This document shows, piece by piece, positions 61,061 through 64,000 of a stretch of 64,000 nucleotides of DNA; position 1 is the first letter of the stretch; every line of letters begins with the position of its first letter. The position numbers and the translations under genes are program-made. The DNA comes from Paenibacillus taichungensis (GTDB lineage: Bacteria; Bacillota; Bacilli; Paenibacillales; Paenibacillaceae), in the NCBI RefSeq assembly GCF_003287275.1, contig NZ_QEVW01000001.1, forward strand, positions 1 through 64,000, given 5' to 3'. Below the pieces are notes generated by a model, which saw only the letters and a program-made list of their open reading frames with translations, searched no databases and was not told the DNA's origin.

Positions 61061-61805
61061 CCGAGTGAGCGAACGTTATTATGGTGAGATCAATTCGGAG
61101 GAATCGCACGAAGCCACACGTACCCGTGTTCACTGGATGTGCCGCGAAGCAACAGGCAAACGAATTCTGGATGTCGGATGCAGTCAGGGCATCACTTCCA
61201 TTTTGCTGGCGCGTGAAGGGTTTCGTGTTACAGGTATTGATCTGGAGGAAGAAAGTATCCGGTATGCACAGGGAGAGCTCGCCAAAGAGTCCAGACCTGT
61301 TCGAAGCAATGTCAATTTTCGGATGCTGGACATTACGCAATGGAAAGTAAAGACCACCTTTGACACCGTGTTGCTTGGAGAAGTTCTGGAGCATTTTGCC
61401 CATCCAGAGACGTTATTGATCCAAATTCATCGGCTGCTGCAAGAGGAAGGAACCCTGATTGTAACTGTTCCGTACGGTTACCATCCGTTCTATGATCACA
61501 AGCAAACGTTCTATGCAGGAAACCTGGCGATGTGTCTGATGCCGTATTTTGAAGTCTTGAAGCTGGAAGTTCATCATAAATATCTATGTTGCGTGGCACG
61601 CAAAAGACGGAAAACGCAGCTTCATATGTCACCCACTCTTAATCAGCTGACAGAATGGATGGAGCTGGATCATGTGCATTTTGCCGAGGTGGAGCAACAG
61701 CATCTGCGCGTCATGAAGCAGCGCAAAAAGGCGTTGGACAGTGCGGTGGAGCAGGTTAAACGGCTGCGTTTTCAGGATAATGGGGCGGGAAATGTAGAAG
61801 CGTAA
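61047..61805 (+). CDS. Class I SAM-dependent methyltransferase
   Basis: A Rossmann-fold methyltransferase of 252 aa. Motif I is ILDVGCSQGITSILLAREG (about residue 33), the acidic post-I residue is in VTGIDLEEES, and motif IV-like VLLGEVLEHFAHPE follows. HPFYDHKQTFY suggests a sugar or small-molecule methyltransferase. GGGAGG five bases before ATG 61047 supports this start inside the end of the dehydrogenase gene. It would methylate a sugar of the cluster's glycan. The C-terminal 70 residues are helical and basic. Confidence 0.87.
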   Translation: MANHDRVSERYYGEINSEESHEATRTRVHWMCREATGKRILDVGCSQGITSILLAREGFRVTGIDLEEESIRYAQGELAKESRPVRSNVNFRMLDITQWKVKTTFDTVLLGEVLEHFAHPETLLIQIHRLLQEEGTLIVTVPYGYHPFYDHKQTFYAGNLAMCLMPYFEVLKLEVHHKYLCCVARKRRKTQLHMSPTLNQLTEWMELDHVHFAEVEQQHLRVMKQRKKALDSAVEQVKRLRFQDNGAGNVEA

Positions 61806-61951
61806 TGGATGGAAGTTGGATGAAGTTGAAGCATGAGAATGAAGGCCAGGGATGAGAAGGCAAGAAAGGAAGAAAAGTGATAAGTAGAAAAAAAGCATGG
61901 ATATAACACAACTATAGTAATGAGCGTGTATGACAGGAAGGGGGCGAAAAC

Positions 61952-63106
61952 GTGATCACCATCAGTCTGTGTATGATTGTGAAGAACGAACAACGCACAC
62001 TTGCGCGCTGTCTTGATTCGGTCGCCAGCATCGCGGACGAAATCGTTATTGTAGATACCGGTTCATCCGATCGTACCATGGAGATTGCTGCGCAATATAC
62101 CGACCGGGTCTACACGTATGAATGGAAGGATGATTTCGCCGCAGCGCGGAATTATTCATTCGATCTGGCCACACAGGAATATATCCTGTGGCTGGATGCG
62201 GATGATGTGATGCTGCCCGCGGAACGGGCGAAGCTTGAAAGGCTGAAGCAGCAGCTTCCGTCCGGCGGTGAGACGGCGGCTGTGATCCTGGGCTATACGC
62301 TGGCCGAGGGGCCGGAGGGAAGTCCGCTCGTGACGGACCGACGGTTGCGCCTCGTCAAGCGGGAAGCGGGATGCCGCTGGCATGGCCGGCTGCACGAGCA
62401 GTTAGGCTTCCCGCGGAGCGGTGTCATTACGGCAGATATTGCCGTCACGCACCGCCGCGAAGCGGGTCATCATTCGGCGCGAAACGTGCGTATCCTGCGC
62501 AAATGGATCGCCGAAGAGGGCGCAGCCCAGGGACGCCTGCTGTTCTATTATGCAGGCGAATGTTACGACCGCCAGCGTTATGCGGCGGCGGTTCGGGCGT
62601 ACGAGAAGCTGCTGCTGGAGCCGAGCGGTTATCGCGAGGATCGGCTCATCGCCTGCGCACGGCTGGCGGAATGTTATGAGCGGCTTGGCGAGCCGGACCG
62701 GAAGCTGGGTGCACTGCTGCAGTCCTTTCAATTCGACCTGCCGCATGCCGACTTCTGCTGCGCCATCGCTGCCTGTTTCCAGGAGCGGCAGGAGCTGGTC
62801 TCCGCCATCTACTGGTATATGCAAGCGCTCGATGTCAGCAGCCGCGACCCGGGTCTTCGTCCCATGCCTGCGGCATGCCGCACATGGCTGCCCCACGCAA
62901 GGCTCTCCCTTTGCTACGCTCACATGGGAAACTGGGAGCACGCGCTTCTGCATAACAGCAAAGCAAGGGAGTATCTGCCAAATGACCCCGGCCTGCTCGC
63001 CAATTCGCAGAAGCTTGAAGCGGTGGTGAGTAAGGGGAACAGTGTGCCGAAAGAGAAAGAGAAAGAGAAAGAGAAAGAGAAAGAGAAAGAGAAAGAGAAA
63101 GAGTAG
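61952..63106 (+). CDS. GT2 glycosyltransferase with TPR-like repeats and Lys-Glu tail
   Basis: A 384-aa protein: an N-terminal GT2 domain (ISLCMIVKNEQRTLARCLDS, VDTGSSDRT, the metal motif LWLDADD near residue 86), then helical repeats resembling TPRs (about 190-360; YYAGECYDRQRYAAAVRAYEKL), then nine Lys-Glu pairs to the stop. Start is GTG 61952. The gene is clearly more G+C-rich than its neighbours (40 of 60 bases at 62221-62280), suggesting separate origin. It lies 146 bases after the methyltransferase, possibly in the same unit. Family members glycosylate proteins or peptides. Confidence 0.86.
   Translation: MITISLCMIVKNEQRTLARCLDSVASIADEIVIVDTGSSDRTMEIAAQYTDRVYTYEWKDDFAAARNYSFDLATQEYILWLDADDVMLPAERAKLERLKQQLPSGGETAAVILGYTLAEGPEGSPLVTDRRLRLVKREAGCRWHGRLHEQLGFPRSGVITADIAVTHRREAGHHSARNVRILRKWIAEEGAAQGRLLFYYAGECYDRQRYAAAVRAYEKLLLEPSGYREDRLIACARLAECYERLGEPDRKLGALLQSFQFDLPHADFCCAIAACFQERQELVSAIYWYMQALDVSSRDPGLRPMPAACRTWLPHARLSLCYAHMGNWEHALLHNSKAREYLPNDPGLLANSQKLEAVVSKGNSVPKEKEKEKEKEKEKEKEKE
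63050..63103 (+). repeat. In-frame hexanucleotide repeat (AAAGAG x9)
   Basis: Nine perfect copies encode (Lys-Glu)9 directly before the stop codon of the GT2 gene. Slippage by whole units would only change tail length. Confidence 0.97.
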
Positions 63107-63134
63107 TGTTGATCTGATCTAGAGGTGGAAGAAG

Positions 63135-63180
63135 AGCAGCCCCGCTTGCCATGAGAGTCGGCGAGCGGGGCTGCTTATTT
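63135..63180. terminator. Terminator after the GT2 gene
   Basis: AGCAGCCCCGCTT pairs with GAGCGGGGCTGCT around a GCC/GGC-closed loop, then TATTT. It also lies downstream of the convergent DUF5412 gene. Confidence 0.88.
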
Positions 63181-63186
63181 GTGTTT

Positions 63187-63708
63187 TTATTTTTCAGGTG
63201 CCAGGCATCGAACGTACTGGTCCTTCATGCGCAGGCTTTGGCATGCCCAGCCCCAGCCGTCGTAGATTTCTTCATCGATGTTTAGCGTAATGGTTTCATC
63301 TACATACTCATTCCAGTTTTCGATTTGGAGGGTATTTTCACTTTTCCATTCCAAATGGTTATGTCCATGATACTCGGCGCGATATATGTTTTTTACGGTA
63401 GAATCATTCGGATCATTCGTTTTTTTTACATCCACCCAGATTGTGACTCCACCTGCCCCACCACCATAGGGCACACCGTAAATCTCGGCGGTATATTCTC
63501 CGTTTCTTGAAGGCATGGAGTAGCTCAAATCTCCTTGTTCGGAACGATCAAACGTGGAGAAGTAAGGGCGAAGCCAGAAATACAGGAATACAGCTGCAAA
63601 CAGGACAAAAATCAATATCGAAAATGTGGTGAATATCGGGTGTCGGCGTATCCACGATTTTGGTGGTGAGATGTTTGAAGAGTCAATAGCATGTGCATGT
63701 TGTTTCAT
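63187..63708 (-). CDS. DUF5412-like membrane-anchored protein
   Basis: A 173-aa protein with an N-terminal cytoplasmic stretch, one TM at about residues 25-47 (FTTFSILIFVLFAAVFLYF) and an extracellular beta-type domain with SRNGEYTAEIYGVPYGGGAGGVTIWV, as in DUF5412 proteins. Role unknown. AAAGGAGG 11 bases before ATG 63708 rejects an upstream ATG at 63777. Monocistronic. Confidence 0.75.
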   Translation of the reverse strand: MKQHAHAIDSSNISPPKSWIRRHPIFTTFSILIFVLFAAVFLYFWLRPYFSTFDRSEQGDLSYSMPSRNGEYTAEIYGVPYGGGAGGVTIWVDVKKTNDPNDSTVKNIYRAEYHGHNHLEWKSENTLQIENWNEYVDETITLNIDEEIYDGWGWACQSLRMKDQYVRCLAPEK

Positions 63709-63864
63709 AATAAGTTCAACCTCCTTTATGAGGTGCGAATTTGATATGTATTTAGGATCTTTTCTATAGTAAATCATTCATTGATGATATCATATTGATG
63801 ATTGAAATTAATAACAAATAAGTGAAATAATTCTAGTTGTAATGGGGAATTTGATCTTATTTAA

Positions 63865-64000
63865 AGTAGAATAATTTGTAAAGCTTTGATTAACTGGCTT
63901 TTGTTCCTGAAGGGTGCTGACAAATCTAACTGGGAGGCGCTGCAAATGAATGAACCTACATTGAAGAAAGCGATGGATACGCTGGAGTTTCTGAGTCAAG
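63865..64000 (+). pseudogene. 5'-truncated Rpn/PD-(D/E)XK nuclease remnant
   Basis: From 63865 the frame reads RIICKALINWLLFLKGADK, then SNWEALQMNEPTLKKAMDTL and EFLSQ at the window edge. This is the middle-to-late segment of Rpn-type recombination-promoting nucleases; the matching part of those proteins lies far from their N-terminus. A TAA at 63862 closes the frame upstream, and no N-terminal nuclease part is visible in the preceding 150 bases. An ATG at 63946 after GGGAGG could allow a short product, so it might be called a small CDS. I favour a decayed copy. Confidence 0.6.

Overview
The window looks like a chromosomal segment of a Paenibacillus-type, spore-forming, low-to-moderate GC Gram-positive bacterium. 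The evidence is the mix of families: an E. coli-type SpeD, YpsA, a T-box in front of thrS, a TcyP cystine transporter, an ECF sigma factor with a DUF4179 anti-sigma, a YtrA-type GntR/ABC module, and strong AAGGAGG-type ribosome sites with frequent GTG/TTG starts. No rRNA, tRNA, phage, insertion sequence or CRISPR array is visible. The species assignment is inference.

Layout. 0-7.3 kb: a GntR/YtrA-ABC module whose regulator seems to start at ATT, a MocR regulator divergent from a DMT exporter, a HAD phosphatase, the first copy of a palindromic dispersed repeat, and lipoate ligase. 7.4-18.7 kb: a cobinamide salvage and nucleotide-loop locus in two units. The first is cobD-cbiZ-cbiB-cobC from its own promoter. 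The second is btuFCD-cobT-cobU-cobS-cbiP behind a cobalamin riboswitch with a clear terminator platform. 18.7-30.9 kb: a chemoreceptor, tcyP, a preQ1-riboswitch-controlled queuosine precursor transporter, an M24 peptidase, a sugar dehydrogenase lipoprotein behind a TTTA microsatellite, an MBL hydrolase with a structured leader, a HEPN-motif protein, an SDR and thrS with its T-box.

31-46 kb: two OmpR-type two-component systems tied to the cell envelope. One is divergent from an M23 lipoprotein. The other (40.9-45.9 kb) is followed by a second repeat copy, then a membrane HAMP protein that is a kinase-dead, truncated paralogue of the adjacent sensor kinase, overlapping a class A penicillin-binding protein. 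In between lie a coiled-coil protein paired with amt, two DinB proteins, YwqG and DUF2785. 46-56 kb: a two-part Thr/Ser exporter, an S66 carboxypeptidase, an ECF sigma/anti-sigma pair, a GNAT-NUDIX fusion, an orphan FlgB, SpeD, YpsA and a RluA enzyme with a basic disordered tail.

56-64 kb: a surface-glycan cluster: a beta-rich small protein, a GT-D enzyme, a glycosyltransferase, a nucleotide-sugar dehydratase, a UDP-sugar dehydrogenase, a methyltransferase and a GT2-repeat protein ending in nine Lys-Glu repeats. Three of its transcription units carry sites resembling the late mother-cell sigma-K promoter, so the cluster may decorate the spore surface. The window ends in a 5'-truncated Rpn-type nuclease remnant.

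Most interesting leads: the kinase-dead HAMP/PBP pair, the sigma-K-like glycan cluster, the apparent AUU start, the long palindromic repeat, and the hairpin-bridged Shine-Dalgarno of the MBL gene.
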